Shown one piece after another: positions 55,743-64,000 of a stretch of DNA of 64,000 nucleotides (its first letter is position 1; every line of letters begins with the position of its first letter). This DNA comes from Acinetobacter pittii ANC 4050. Its GTDB lineage: Bacteria > Pseudomonadota > Gammaproteobacteria > Pseudomonadales > Moraxellaceae. The position numbers were made by a program, and so were the translations under genes. Under the pieces are notes generated by a model. That model was not told the origin of the DNA, did no database searches, and saw only the letters and a list, made by a program, of their open reading frames with translations. Where the stretch lies: contig NZ_KB976987.1 of assembly GCF_000399685.1 (NCBI RefSeq), positions 310,001 through 374,000 of the forward strand, written 5' to 3'.

Positions 55743-56946
55743 GAATAACAGCCTCCTCATTCACAAAGAAGTGTACGATTACACCTAATATACTCAATGC
55801 AATAGAACATAGCCAAATCGCATTGTAATTACCTGTTAAGTCGTGATTAACACCGCCAAGCCAACCGCCAAAGAAAGAACCGACTTGATGGGTGAAAAAC
55901 ACAATGCCACTTAGCATTGAAAGGTATTTGACACCAAACATATTTGCCACAATGCCGTTTGTGAGTGGAACTGTAGAAAGCCATAAAAGGCCCATAATCA
56001 CTCCAAAAGCATATACCGTATATGTGCTTAAAGGTAATAGTAAAAAAGCAATAATTGCGATGCCGCGGCTACCATAAAGTGCCATTAATAACTTAGGCTT
56101 CGAGAAACGATCTCCTAACCAGCCTGCGCCGTAAGTCCCCACAATATTAAATAGTCCAACTAGTGCCAGAAACACGGTACCTGTAGCTGCATCAAAGCCA
56201 TGGTCGATTAAATAACCGGGTAAATGTACACCTAAGAATACAACTTGAAATCCGCAAACTAAAAAGCCTAAGGCTAACCACCAGAAGGGTTTGTGTTTTC
56301 GGGCAATATTCAATACTTGCTTAAAAGTGAGCTGAGGTTGTGTAATTGCTTTTGGTGTTTGAGTGCTAGGACCTTTTAACATCCACGCTAGTGGAATGAT
56401 AAGGGCAATTAATAGCGCACTGACCATTAGGGCTGCTGACCATCCAACATTTTTAAGTAAGAGAAGGGTTGAGGGCAGCATAATAAACTGACCAAAAGAA
56501 CCTGCTGCACTGGCAATCCCCATTGCCATACTCCTTTTTTCAGGCGGAGCAGCTCGGCCCACTGCACTAAGTAAAACTGTAAAAGAAGTTGTTGATAAAG
56601 CTAAACCAATAATAAGACCTAGGCTCAAATTTAAAATGAGTACATTTGAACTAAAAGCCATGAGTAGTAAGCCGAGGGCATAAAGTAGCCCACCAACAGC
56701 AACCACAATTTTACTGCCGTATTTATCTGCGATAGCCCCAGTAAAAGGTTGAACTGCGCCCCAGATTAAATTTTGCATAGCGATTGCAAGACTAAAAACA
56801 TGCTGCCCCCAACCGAACTCATGGCTCATTGGTACGAGGTAAAGGCCGAAACCATGACGAACACCTAATGAAAGTGCCAGAATAATTGCACTGCCAATCA
56901 ACATATAGATGAGGGACTGAGAAAATCGTTTGTCAGTTTTAGTCAT
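55732..56946 (-). CDS. MFS transporter of unknown substrate
   Basis: The 404-residue protein has about 12 membrane segments and the two-fold MFS layout with GAIADKYGSK in the first loop and GWLGDRFSKPK in the middle. The SLGVRHGFGLYLVPMSHEFGWG opening recalls organic-anion/oxalate-formate type transporters. The ATG at 56946 gives MTKTDKRF, the natural cytoplasmic start; the 24-codon upstream extension has no RBS. Its 3' end overlaps a 44-aa membrane ORF. Confidence 0.82.
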   Translation of the reverse strand: MTKTDKRFSQSLIYMLIGSAIILALSLGVRHGFGLYLVPMSHEFGWGQHVFSLAIAMQNLIWGAVQPFTGAIADKYGSKIVVAVGGLLYALGLLLMAFSSNVLILNLSLGLIIGLALSTTSFTVLLSAVGRAAPPEKRSMAMGIASAAGSFGQFIMLPSTLLLLKNVGWSAALMVSALLIALIIPLAWMLKGPSTQTPKAITQPQLTFKQVLNIARKHKPFWWLALGFLVCGFQVVFLGVHLPGYLIDHGFDAATGTVFLALVGLFNIVGTYGAGWLGDRFSKPKLLMALYGSRGIAIIAFLLLPLSTYTVYAFGVIMGLLWLSTVPLTNGIVANMFGVKYLSMLSGIVFFTHQVGSFFGGWLGGVNHDLTGNYNAIWLCSIALSILGVIVHFFVNEEAVIHDA

Positions 56947-57116
56947 GATTAATGGAAAATTATAATAATGGTGATTTATTGTAGAAGATATATCGAACAA
57001 TATCGATATAGATGGCAAGAATATTTAAGAAGAATTAAAAAGTTTTTAAGGGGCGTATTTTATGAAAAGACAATTAAAGAAGCAGATATCATTTTGATCT
57101 CTGCTTCTTATAAAAA

Positions 57117-58463
57117 TTACGCGGCGGAATTACGCTCAAGTAATGCTTGTTCAAAAAGGACTTGTTCTTTTTCTTTATGTTCGGTGGTAAAGCGAATCAA
57201 AATTACGCTACAGCCAGCGACCATAACCAGACCACCTAAAATAAATAAGCAAGTTTGAACATCAAGCAAGCCTTTAAGTAGGAAACCAGCAGCTACAGCA
57301 CCAACATTGCCACCAGCCCCAATAATGCCAGCAACACCACCTAATGCATTACGGTCAATGAATGGTACGAGAGCATATGTTGCACCACAAGCCATGTGAG
57401 TAAACAGGGCAAAAATTGTCATGGAAATAATTGCAAGAGCAACCACATTCATTTGAGAAAAAAGAATTAAGAATAAACCTTCGCCCAAAATCATGAGCAC
57501 CAGTACTTTAGTGCGGCCATCTAAACCTTTTTTCAGAGCGACTTTGTCGGAAATAATACCCCCAAGCGCACGAGCGAATAATGCTAAAAGACCAAATATT
57601 CCGGCAGTTAAACCAGCAGTTTTTAAATCCATTTTGAACTGATCAACATAGTACATTGCTGCAACGTTATGGATAAAAATTTCGATTCCGAAGCATGCCC
57701 CGTAAGCCACAAATAAAATCCAGACGCGGTAGTTGCGAGCAGCTTGCATTAAAATTGCCATGCCACCTTTTTTGCCACTGCCAACTTCAATGCCTTGTGC
57801 ACGAACTTCTTTAAAATTTCCTTGCGGGCAATCTTGAGTGAGTTTCCAGTAAAGAATACCAACAATGACCATCATTATGCCCGGTACGACTAACGCAACA
57901 CGCCAGCCCATAGTTTGCTCGACGCCAAACATGATAATTGCACCGAGTAATAAAGGCATAAGCGCTTGGGTTGCACCGCCACCAGCATTTCCCCAACCAG
58001 CTGCTGCCGCATTTGCTGTCCCTACTACGTTAGGGGCAAACATGACACTGGTGTGATATTGCGTAATGACAAAGCTTGCACCAATTGCACCAATCAGCAA
58101 GCGGAAGAATAAAAAGGATTCATAACTGTTGGCCGCAGCTACTCCAAATACTGGAATACTTCCTAATAGCAATAGGGTGGTGTAAGTGATGCGGGGGCCA
58201 TATTTATCACATAGTGGACCGACAGCGAGTCTTACTAAAATCGTAATCGCAACGGCAGCAATATTAATATTGGCAATTTGATCTTTCGTTAAGCCGAACT
58301 CACCTTTAATCACTGGCATTAATGGAGCACATGCAAACCATGCGAAGAAGCACACAAAGAATGCGAGCCATGTCATATGGAAGGCACGCATTGCTGGAGT
58401 AGAAAAACTGAATAATTTAATCTCAGTTGCTTTTTTTGCATCTAGATTGATATTTGAAGACAT
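57117..58463 (-). CDS. NarK/NasA-family nitrate/nitrite transporter
   Basis: The 448-residue MFS protein of about 12 segments carries the nitrate signatures: FVITQYHTSVMFAPNVVGTA followed by AAGWGNAGGGATQ (near residue 155) and AGIIGAGGNVGAVAAGF in the second half. It likely imports nitrate for assimilation. AGGGGGA lies about six bases before the start. The leader has a sigma-54 promoter and two A1/G4 hexaloop hairpins, so nitrogen limitation (NtrC) plus nitrate-dependent NasT/NasR-type control is likely. Nitrate reductase genes are not in the window. Confidence 0.9.
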   Translation of the reverse strand: MSSNINLDAKKATEIKLFSFSTPAMRAFHMTWLAFFVCFFAWFACAPLMPVIKGEFGLTKDQIANINIAAVAITILVRLAVGPLCDKYGPRITYTTLLLLGSIPVFGVAAANSYESFLFFRLLIGAIGASFVITQYHTSVMFAPNVVGTANAAAAGWGNAGGGATQALMPLLLGAIIMFGVEQTMGWRVALVVPGIMMVIVGILYWKLTQDCPQGNFKEVRAQGIEVGSGKKGGMAILMQAARNYRVWILFVAYGACFGIEIFIHNVAAMYYVDQFKMDLKTAGLTAGIFGLLALFARALGGIISDKVALKKGLDGRTKVLVLMILGEGLFLILFSQMNVVALAIISMTIFALFTHMACGATYALVPFIDRNALGGVAGIIGAGGNVGAVAAGFLLKGLLDVQTCLFILGGLVMVAGCSVILIRFTTEHKEKEQVLFEQALLERNSAA

Positions 58464-58532
58464 ACGCTGTCCCCCTGAACTGAACGAAATGTTAATTTGC
58501 TTGGCAATTTATTGCCTACTGCATACCGATCA

Positions 58533-58584
58533 GAGCGGACATCATTGGCCGTCTTGGTTTATTCATTGAGTCATCGTTGACTCA
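58533..58584 (-). promoter_or_regulatory. ANTAR-type dual-hexaloop leader of nitrate transporter
   Basis: On the minus strand hairpin P1 is TGAGTC-AACGAT-GACTCA (58584-58567) and P2 is CGGCC-AATGAT-GTCCG (within 58553-58533, one C-U mismatch, extended by A-T and G-C past a bulge). Both six-base loops have A at position 1 and G at position 4, as bound by ANTAR-domain antiterminators. The linker is 13 nt. P1 begins about six nucleotides after the predicted start. No canonical terminator with a U-run follows P2, which is a weak point. Confidence 0.6.
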
Positions 58585-58599
58585 TCTTGCTATGAATAA

Positions 58600-58615
58600 A
58601 GCAAAGCTTGTGCCA
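58600..58615 (-). promoter_or_regulatory. Sigma-54 promoter of nitrate transporter
   Basis: On the minus strand TGGCACAAGCTTTGCT matches the sigma-54 consensus, with GG (58614-58613) and GC (58602-58601) exactly 10 bp apart. The start should be near 58590, giving a leader of about 127 nt. Confidence 0.85.
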
Positions 58616-58760
58616 AAAAATTATTTTTACTAAAAGGAAAACCTTAGTTTTTAATTTTATTCATTTAGTTATTAAATATAAAAATTATTAACGTAGGGAA
58701 TTTTAAAGAAAGAAGATGATAAAAGTGAAGAAAGAGAGATTTGATAAACCTATTTTTAAA

Positions 58761-58785
58761 AAGTGCTCATTTTTTTAGCACTTTG
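58761..58785 (-). terminator. Terminator-like hairpin downstream of OmpW-like gene
   Basis: AAAGTGCT (58761-58768) pairs with AGCACTTT (58778-58785); on the minus strand TTAAAAA follows. It is about 80 bp beyond the stop codon. The AT-rich gap from 58616 to 58760 shows nothing else. Confidence 0.6.
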
Positions 58786-58816
58786 TTTTAAAAAGAGGCA
58801 GTGTGTAGAGAGAATG

Positions 58817-58852
58817 AAAGCTATAACAACGCGCCTCCGTTCTTATAGCTTT
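58817..58852 (-). other. Perfect 10-bp inverted repeat after OmpW-like gene
   Basis: AAAGCTATAA (58817-58826) pairs with TTATAGCTTT (58843-58852), loop of 16 bases. It starts 15 bp after the stop codon and lacks a clear U-run. It may protect the mRNA 3' end or act with the hairpin at 58761. Confidence 0.5.
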
Positions 58853-58866
58853 ACTTGACACAAAAG

Positions 58867-59937
58867 TTAGAAACGGTAGCCGACACCTGCATAACCTAAA
58901 ATTGGGTTAATTTCGATATCTGCTTTTGCATTAATTAATTCACCATACTTAGCATCATTGACTGTAATTGTTGTATCTGTTTTTAAATGAGCATAAGAAA
59001 CAGACCCGACCGCATACCATTTATCATTGAAGTCATAGGTGAAACCTAAAGTTGCTACAGGGGCAATTGCATCGGACGCTTCAAGTTCTACTTTAGGATT
59101 ACCAGAACTGGTTTTTCTTTCTAAGGCAGCACCTGATTTACCATCTTTAATATTGACAATCATGTGCCCGGCACTGACTAAATCTTTCTCAATTTCAGGA
59201 TTCATTTCTAACTCACTGAAATAGGCATACATCACACCTAATCCGACATAAGGTCTAAACTTATTTACGCCAGTTTTGCCAAAATGGTACTGTAGTTCAA
59301 ATGCAGGTGTCCAAGCTCGAGCCGATGCCGCACTTCCATGTGCTTCAAGATCGGTAATAAAAATATTATTTTCAAGCTCCATCGACCCGAGGATTCCACC
59401 AGCAGGTTTTGCAGTAGCAGAAAAGGGAGCATATATTTTCCCTTTACCTTGTAAATCAACTTTAGGGGGAATTCCTGCTTTTAATTCTAGTGAAACATTA
59501 TCTGTAAAAAAGTAATTTGACATGAGACCGAGAGTAGTCACATCATCTGCTTCTAAACCTGTATTCTCAGCTTCCCATTGGCTTAAACCGCGAATTTCTG
59601 CTGTTCCACTTAACCATGCAGGAATAGTATCTGTACCTAAACCAATAACATCAATGAGCTGTTCAAGAACGACATTACTATTATCGTCTGAAATATTGTC
59701 TTGAATAGTTTTTACTTTAATATCTCCGACCTTAGACTGCTCATTCTCTTTAACAGAAGTATTAATTCTAAATGGTTGAGCATTACCAGTCGGTTTGACA
59801 TATAACGGACCAGCAGAGATAGAAAAACGTTTGAAGCCATCGCCATCTTTTAAACTAAAATATGGAGAAGCGGCACAAGTGACTGTTGGCAGAGCAAAAA
59901 CAGCAGCTGTCATACAAAATAATGACTTTTTCATCAT
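58867..59937 (-). CDS. OmpW-family outer-membrane protein, extended
   Basis: The 356-residue protein has a signal peptide (ending near VTCA) and a C-terminal GVGYRF typical of barrels. FFTDNVSLELKAGIPPKVDLQG, AFELQYHFGK, FRPYVGLGVMYAYFSE and DKWYAVGSVSYAHLKT follow OmpW closely. It is about 140 residues longer than standard OmpW; the surplus lies in the N-terminal part before residue 130 and in an Ala/Gly/Lys-rich loop. GGAG lies seven bases upstream of this start. OmpW channels admit small hydrophobic compounds; the ligand here is unknown. Confidence 0.85.
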   Translation of the reverse strand: MMKKSLFCMTAAVFALPTVTCAASPYFSLKDGDGFKRFSISAGPLYVKPTGNAQPFRINTSVKENEQSKVGDIKVKTIQDNISDDNSNVVLEQLIDVIGLGTDTIPAWLSGTAEIRGLSQWEAENTGLEADDVTTLGLMSNYFFTDNVSLELKAGIPPKVDLQGKGKIYAPFSATAKPAGGILGSMELENNIFITDLEAHGSAASARAWTPAFELQYHFGKTGVNKFRPYVGLGVMYAYFSELEMNPEIEKDLVSAGHMIVNIKDGKSGAALERKTSSGNPKVELEASDAIAPVATLGFTYDFNDKWYAVGSVSYAHLKTDTTITVNDAKYGELINAKADIEINPILGYAGVGYRF

Positions 59938-60099
59938 AAAAGGACTCCATGTCCGGCATTTGTTTACTGATTTTTATTGAGCCCACCATAGCGTGTTTTA
60001 TTAAAATGATTGTGTATTTAAAATTAACAATTGTAATTTTTTTGAAATATTTGTTTATATTTGGAAATATTTATTAATAAAAAGTACATAATAAATAAT

Positions 60100-60124
60100 A
60101 AAAGGCTACACAAGGCAGCCTTTT
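60100..60124 (-). terminator. Terminator after map
   Basis: AAAAGGCT (60100-60107) pairs with AGCCTTTT (60117-60124); on the minus strand ATTATTT follows. It is about 20 bp beyond the map stop. Confidence 0.75.
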
Positions 60125-60144
60125 ATTTAAGTTTGTTAAACTAT

Positions 60145-60969
60145 TTAGTTAAAGCGAGATAAGTCTTCTTCAGGACGAGCTGTTAGAACTTCAATACCTG
60201 TTTGAGTGACTAAAATAGTATGTTCATATTGAGCTGAAAGTTTATGATCTTTCGTTACAACCGTCCATTTGTCACCCAATAATTTGGTTTGCCAAACACC
60301 CGCATTTACCATAGGTTCAATCGTAAAAGTCATACCAGCTTCTAAACGCATACCTGTACCAGCTTGACCATAATGGAGTACTTGAGGTTCATCATGGAAA
60401 ACAGTTCCAATACCATGGCCACAATATTCACGTACTACGCTAAAACGTTCTGATTCAACATACTTCTGGATTGCATGGCCGATATCACCTAAATATGAAC
60501 CATCTCTGACAGTTGCCATTCCACGATACATTGCTTCTTGAGCAACCTTACATAGACGGTTTGCTAAAATAGAAGTTTCGCCACCAACGACATACATCAT
60601 GTTGGTATCGCCGTGATAACCGTCTTTAATGACAGTTACGTCAATATTAAGAATGTCACCATTTTTTAAGATTTTATTTTCAGAGGGAATACCATGGCAT
60701 ACAACATGGTTAACCGAAGTACAAATAGAGTGCTGAAAAGCCGGGCGGCCAGGAGCTCCACCATAGCCGACACATGCAGGAATAGCATGCTGCACATTTT
60801 CAATGTGATTGCGACAAATGGTATCAAGTTCAAGTGTACTTACACCTGCCTTAATATAGGGCTTGATCATCTCTAGAACTTCAGCCGCCAGTCGTCCTGC
60901 AATGCGCATTTTTTCAATTTCATCTGGAGTTTTGATTAATCGACGTGGAGCTGTATAAGTACTGTTCAT
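60145..60969 (-). CDS. map: Methionine aminopeptidase type I
   Basis: The 274-residue enzyme removes the initiator methionine. Metal ligands are in NIDVTVIKDGYHGDTNMMY (two Asp), EYCGHGIGTVFHDEP (His) and FTIEPMVNAG (Glu), with a final Glu near HTILVT. CVGYGGAPGRPAFQHSICTSVNHVVCHGIP is the type I signature. It is divergent from rpsB, the usual neighbour, through a ~210-bp regulatory region. Confidence 0.96.
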   Translation of the reverse strand: MNSTYTAPRRLIKTPDEIEKMRIAGRLAAEVLEMIKPYIKAGVSTLELDTICRNHIENVQHAIPACVGYGGAPGRPAFQHSICTSVNHVVCHGIPSENKILKNGDILNIDVTVIKDGYHGDTNMMYVVGGETSILANRLCKVAQEAMYRGMATVRDGSYLGDIGHAIQKYVESERFSVVREYCGHGIGTVFHDEPQVLHYGQAGTGMRLEAGMTFTIEPMVNAGVWQTKLLGDKWTVVTKDHKLSAQYEHTILVTQTGIEVLTARPEEDLSRFN

Positions 60970-61059
60970 GATCTCTAAAAACTTTTGGTAATTTACAAGT
61001 GTCTATGGTATAAATAGCCGCCCATTTTATCAAATGCTTTTCGTGAATATCTTTTACGA

Positions 61060-61179
61060 ACAATTTTGATAGATGGAGTAAAAAATCCGCACATATATCG
61101 TCACATTACTCTGGGTGCCTGTAAAAGGGTGGAGGATGCGGATATATGGAGGCCTAACCCAACTTTTAAGGTAAAGAAA
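61060..61179 (+). promoter_or_regulatory. Ribosomal protein S2 leader (t44-like)
   Basis: The leader before rpsB contains ATCCGCA (61085-61091) that pairs with TGCGGAT (61137-61143) and encloses GGGTGCC with AAAGGGTGGAGGAT. Location between map and rpsB and this architecture recall the t44/S2 leader RNA, through which S2 represses its own mRNA. Assignment is by position and structure, not by alignment. Confidence 0.65.
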
Positions 61180-61932
61180 ATGGCAGATTACAACGTAAGC
61201 ATGCGCGACCTTCTTCAAGCAGGTGCGCACTTTGGTCACCAAACTCGTTTCTGGAACCCAAAAATGCGTCAATACATTTTTGGCGCGCGCAACAAAATTC
61301 ACATCATCAACCTTGAGCACACTGTTCCTGCGTTAAATGATGCTTTGAACTTCGCTAACCAATTAGCAAGCAAAAAGAACAAAGTTTTGTTCGTTGGTAC
61401 AAAACGTGCTGCTTCTAACATCATCCGTGAACAAGCTCAACGCGCTGGTCAACCATACGTAGATCACCGTTGGTTAGGTGGTATGTTGACGAACTGGAAA
61501 ACACTTCGCCAATCTATCAACCGTTTAAAAGATCTTCAAACTCAATCTCAAGATGGTACTTTTGCTAAGCTTACTAAACGTGAAGCTTTAGAACGTGCTC
61601 GTGAGATGGAAAAACTTGAGCGCTCTTTAGGCGGCGTTAAAAACATGGGTGGTTTACCTGACGCATTATTTGTAATCGACGTTGATCACGAAGCGATTGC
61701 AATCAAAGAAGCGAAGAACTTAGGTATTCCTGTTATCGGTATCGTTGATACAAACTCTAACCCAGACAACGTTGATTACGTTATTCCTGGTAACGACGAT
61801 GCGATCCGTGCAGTAACTCTATATGCTTCAGCTATGGCTGACGCAATTCTTGCTGGTAAAGAATACGCTCAATCTCAAGCGAACGCTCAAGCAAAAGGCG
61901 ATGACGCTGCGAAAGACGCTTCTGAGGCTTAA
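61180..61932 (+). CDS. rpsB: 30S ribosomal protein S2
   Basis: The 250-residue protein opens with [23 protein letters not shown] and carries [23 protein letters not shown] and VNSNPDxVDYxIPGNDDA-type segments of S2. The ATG at 61180 has AAGG eight bases upstream; the in-frame 38 codons before it belong to the structured leader. It forms an operon with tsf, with an attenuator-like hairpin between them. Confidence 0.97.
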   Translation: MADYNVSMRDLLQAGAHFGHQTRFWNPKMRQYIFGARNKIHIINLEHTVPALNDALNFANQLASKKNKVLFVGTKRAASNIIREQAQRAGQPYVDHRWLGGMLTNWKTLRQSINRLKDLQTQSQDGTFAKLTKREALERAREMEKLERSLGGVKNMGGLPDALFVIDVDHEAIAIKEAKNLGIPVIGIVDTNSNPDNVDYVIPGNDDAIRAVTLYASAMADAILAGKEYAQSQANAQAKGDDAAKDASEA

Positions 61933-61998
61933 TGCGTTTTGACGCAGGCTTGTCATTTTTGCGACATGTAATGGTGGCAAATTAAGCGTCGAGAGTGC

Positions 61999-62030
61999 AA
62001 ACGGCCCAGAGATTCTTTGGGCCGTTTTTG
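61999..62030 (+). terminator. Attenuator/terminator between rpsB and tsf
   Basis: AAACGGCCCA (61999-62008) pairs with TGGGCCGTTT (62018-62027), then TT. It lies in the 137-bp gap and probably lowers but does not abolish tsf transcription from the rpsB promoter. Confidence 0.85.
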
Positions 62031-62069
62031 TTGAAAAGATTTATTTTCTACCGATTTTAGGAGATCAAC

Positions 62070-62945
62070 ATGACTGCAATTACTGCAAGCATGGTAAAAG
62101 AATTACGTGACCGTACTGGTCTTGCAATGATGGAATGCAAAAAAGCATTAACAGAAGCGAACGGTGACATCGAGCTTGCTATTGATAACCTTCGTAAATC
62201 TGGTCAAGCTAAAGCTGCTAAAAAAGCTGGTAACATTGCTGCTGACGGTGCAATCACAATCGTTCAAGAAGGCAACAAAGCAATTTTAGTTGAAGTTAAC
62301 TGTCAAACTGACTTCGTTGCTAAAGACGAAAACTTCTCTAACTTCTCAAAAGCTGTTGCTACTGCTGCTTTAGCTGCTGGTGAAACTGATGCTGCTAAAA
62401 TCGCTGAATTAAAATTAGCAGACGGTCAATCAGTTGAAGAAGCTCGTATTGCACTTGTTCAAAAAATCGGTGAAAACATCCAAGTTCGTCGTGCGAAAAT
62501 CGTTGAAGGCGAAAACTTGGCTATCTACAAACACGGTTTAAAAATCGGTGTTGTAGTTTCTTATACTGGTGATGCTGATACTGGTAAAGGTATTGCAATG
62601 CACGTTGCTGCATTCAACCCAGTAGCTGTAAATGCTGAAGCTGTTCCTGCTGACCTTATCGCTAAAGAAAAAGAAATTGCTGAAGCGAAAGCGTTAGAAT
62701 CTGGTAAGCCAGCTAACATCGTTGAGAAAATGGTAACAGGTTCAGTTGATAAATACTTGAACGAAGTTGCTCTTGATCGTCAAATGTATGTAATCGACAA
62801 TGACAAAAAAGTTGCTGATGTATTAAAAGCAACTGGTACTACTGTTGCTGAATTCGTACGTTTCGAAGTTGGTGAGGGTATTGAGAAGAAAGCAGAACTT
62901 AGCTTCGCTGAAGAGGTTGCTGCTGCTCAAGCTGCTGCGAAGTAA
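62070..62945 (+). CDS. tsf: Translation elongation factor Ts
   Basis: The 291-residue guanine nucleotide exchange factor for EF-Tu opens with a UBA-like domain (LRDRTGLAMMECKKALTEANGDIELAIDNLRKSG). The core has VEVNCQTDFVAKDENF (near residue 77) and AMHVAAFNP. AGGAG lies upstream of the ATG. It has its own terminator. Confidence 0.97.
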   Translation: MTAITASMVKELRDRTGLAMMECKKALTEANGDIELAIDNLRKSGQAKAAKKAGNIAADGAITIVQEGNKAILVEVNCQTDFVAKDENFSNFSKAVATAALAAGETDAAKIAELKLADGQSVEEARIALVQKIGENIQVRRAKIVEGENLAIYKHGLKIGVVVSYTGDADTGKGIAMHVAAFNPVAVNAEAVPADLIAKEKEIAEAKALESGKPANIVEKMVTGSVDKYLNEVALDRQMYVIDNDKKVADVLKATGTTVAEFVRFEVGEGIEKKAELSFAEEVAAAQAAAK

Positions 62946-62958
62946 TTCGTATCACAAT

Positions 62959-62987
62959 AAAAAAAGCCCCATTGGGGCTTTTTTTAT
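62959..62987 (+). terminator. Terminator after tsf
   Basis: AAAAAAAGCCCC (62959-62970) pairs with GGGGCTTTTTTT around ATT. It is a strong intrinsic terminator. Confidence 0.92.
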
Positions 62988-63010
62988 CTCAGTTAAAATA
63001 AGGTTATACA

Positions 63011-63496
63011 ATGACAAATAAAAAAAATCTCAGTATTGGTGGTGTTATTATTTTATTGATTGCTGCGTATTTTGGACTGGATTTATCTGGACATAAGCAA
63101 AGCCAATCGCCTTCATCAACTATACCCACAGCTCAGAATAATAAAACTACATTTTCAAATAATGGGGTGGACACTATAAAAACTGCTTACGAGCAGCGAC
63201 AAAGTAATGTTCAAGTAGGGGGAAAGGGTCGAGTCAAAGCAATTCTAAGAGATGATAATGATGGGTCGAGACATCAGAAATTTATTCTGGTATTAAACAA
63301 TGGCCTTTCAATTTTGGTCGCCCATAACATCGATTTGGCACCTAAAATTTCCAATCTAAATAAAGGTGATATCGTAGAGTTTTATGGCGAATATGAATAC
63401 AACCCAAAAGGTGGGGTATTACATTGGACTCATCATGATCCACAAGGTCGTCATGAAAGTGGTTGGCTTAAACATGATGGACAAATCTACCAATAA
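63011..63496 (+). CDS. DUF3465-domain membrane-anchored protein
   Basis: The 161-residue protein has an N-terminal membrane anchor or uncleaved signal (residues 8-25), a Ser/Thr/Gln-rich linker and a DUF3465 domain (about 55-160). Family motifs are GSRHQKFILVLNNG, LVAHNIDLAPKI, KGDIVEFYGEYEYNPKGGVLHWTHHDP and GWLKHDGQIY. The fold resembles a small OB-like beta barrel; the function is unknown. It follows the tsf terminator. Confidence 0.88.
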   Translation: MTNKKNLSIGGVIILLIAAYFGLDLSGHKQSQSPSSTIPTAQNNKTTFSNNGVDTIKTAYEQRQSNVQVGGKGRVKAILRDDNDGSRHQKFILVLNNGLSILVAHNIDLAPKISNLNKGDIVEFYGEYEYNPKGGVLHWTHHDPQGRHESGWLKHDGQIYQ

Positions 63497-63601
63497 AACT
63501 CCAGTGAATGTCTGATTAGATTATTTTCATAGAGCAATTTTGTTCTATTCAGTTTATTAAAACATGCTATGGTTTTTTTATTGAATAGATGAGACGTATT
63601 T

Positions 63602-64000
63602 ATGCAGCGGGAGCAAGCCGATTATCTGCATGTGCGAGAGTTGGGCGGTTTAGAGTTATTAAAAGCACATTATCACCAAACACAATTTTCAAAGCATACT
63701 CATGAAGGGTATTGTATTGGTGTAATTGAAGAAGGGGCACAGTCTTTTTTTCGGACGGGACAGCTACATGTAGCTCCTAAAGGCGATATTATTTTAGTTA
63801 ATGCAGATGAGATTCATACTGGCTCCTCTGCTGTCGAATCGGGTTGGCGCTATCGAGCAATTTATCCTACACCGGAAATGTTGGCAGAAGTTAGCCAAGA
63901 TTTTTTTGAAAATCCGCATGGAGCCCCATGGTTTCCACAAGCTGTGATTCACGATCTAGGTTTGGCTCAACAGCTTTGTTTACTATTTGATTTATTAGAA
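63602..64000 (+). CDS. AraC-family regulator, N-terminal part (cut by window end)
   Basis: The frame is open from ATG 63602 to the window end (133 codons) and is incomplete at the 3' side. The visible part is the cupin-like arabinose-binding domain: KHTHEGYCIGVIEEGAQSFF (near residue 32), then APKGDIILVNADEIHTG and WRYRAIYPT. In whole proteins an AraC helix-turn-helix follows. Regulators of this type often sit beside amino-acid exporter (LysE) genes, but the neighbour is outside the window. The RBS is weak (GAGACG). Confidence 0.85.
   Translation, partial: MQREQADYLHVRELGGLELLKAHYHQTQFSKHTHEGYCIGVIEEGAQSFFRTGQLHVAPKGDIILVNADEIHTGSSAVESGWRYRAIYPTPEMLAEVSQDFFENPHGAPWFPQAVIHDLGLAQQLCLLFDLLE

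Noticed and set aside
58503..58516. GGCAA-TTTA-TTGCC as the nitrate transporter leader terminator
   Set aside because: On the transcribed strand it is followed by AAGCAAATTAAC, with no U-run, so it does not qualify as an intrinsic terminator.

Overview
The window reads as chromosome of an Acinetobacter of the calcoaceticus-baumannii complex. It is AT-rich, and it carries a chromosomal ADC-type class C beta-lactamase next to folE, an uncoupled trpGDC cluster, LIP-type lipase and OmpW/LamB-type porin genes, and Acinetobacter-style gene order throughout. From memory, the ADC protein departs from the usual A. baumannii sequence at many residues, so a sister species (A. pittii or A. nosocomialis) is as likely. 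Species is an inference.

Region 1 (1-11560) is accessory. Two copies of a ~930 bp repeat (1-934 and 10537-11470) each hold a cluster of stem-loops, probably a C4-like structured RNA, followed by a TetR-family gene. Only the distal copy keeps its 3' tail. The proximal copy has lost its tail to a 2.2 kb insert (metallo-hydrolase plus divergent GlxA-like AraC regulator), and the displaced tail reappears at 3123. Between the copies lie a META-domain lipoprotein, a divergent sugar-use cluster (FucP-type importer; XylB-like sugar dehydrogenase, SMP-30 lactonase, LamB-type porin) with two identical operator-like palindromes, and a cold-shock gene with two small unknown genes.

Region 2 (11559-29466) holds a hydroxy-amino-acid dehydratase with divergent YheO/DauR-like regulator, a pirin, an L,D-transpeptidase, hemE, envelope proteins of unknown function (DUF817, DUF3015, DUF4105), blaADC, folE, trpG-trpD-trpC-smr, and a coupled peptide importer/Xaa-Pro aminopeptidase pair.

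Region 3 (29467-42600) starts with glnA behind a sigma-54 promoter and NtrC-like sites. It continues with ubiC-ubiA, a lipase, two independently transcribed tRNA-Asn genes (one with an acceptor-stem mismatch), sodB, a Nif3-like gene, a DegS-like protease, cca and maeB. A terminator hairpin between maeB and cca contains the cca ribosome-binding site.

Region 4 (42817-64000) has a PAS/GGDEF/EAL protein, metF-rsmE, ahcY with an SAH riboswitch, a C39-like protein, a fadE-type dehydrogenase, lipA, sthA, an MFS gene that overlaps an unlisted 44-codon membrane microprotein, a nitrate transporter with a sigma-54 promoter and an ANTAR-type hexaloop leader, an OmpW-like porin, map, rpsB-tsf with an S2-type leader, a DUF3465 gene and the start of an AraC-family gene cut by the window end.

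No IS element, transposase, CRISPR array, rRNA or replication origin was seen. The most unusual signals are the repeat/TetR module with its displaced tail, the nitrate transporter leader, the cca hairpin arrangement and the 44-aa microprotein.
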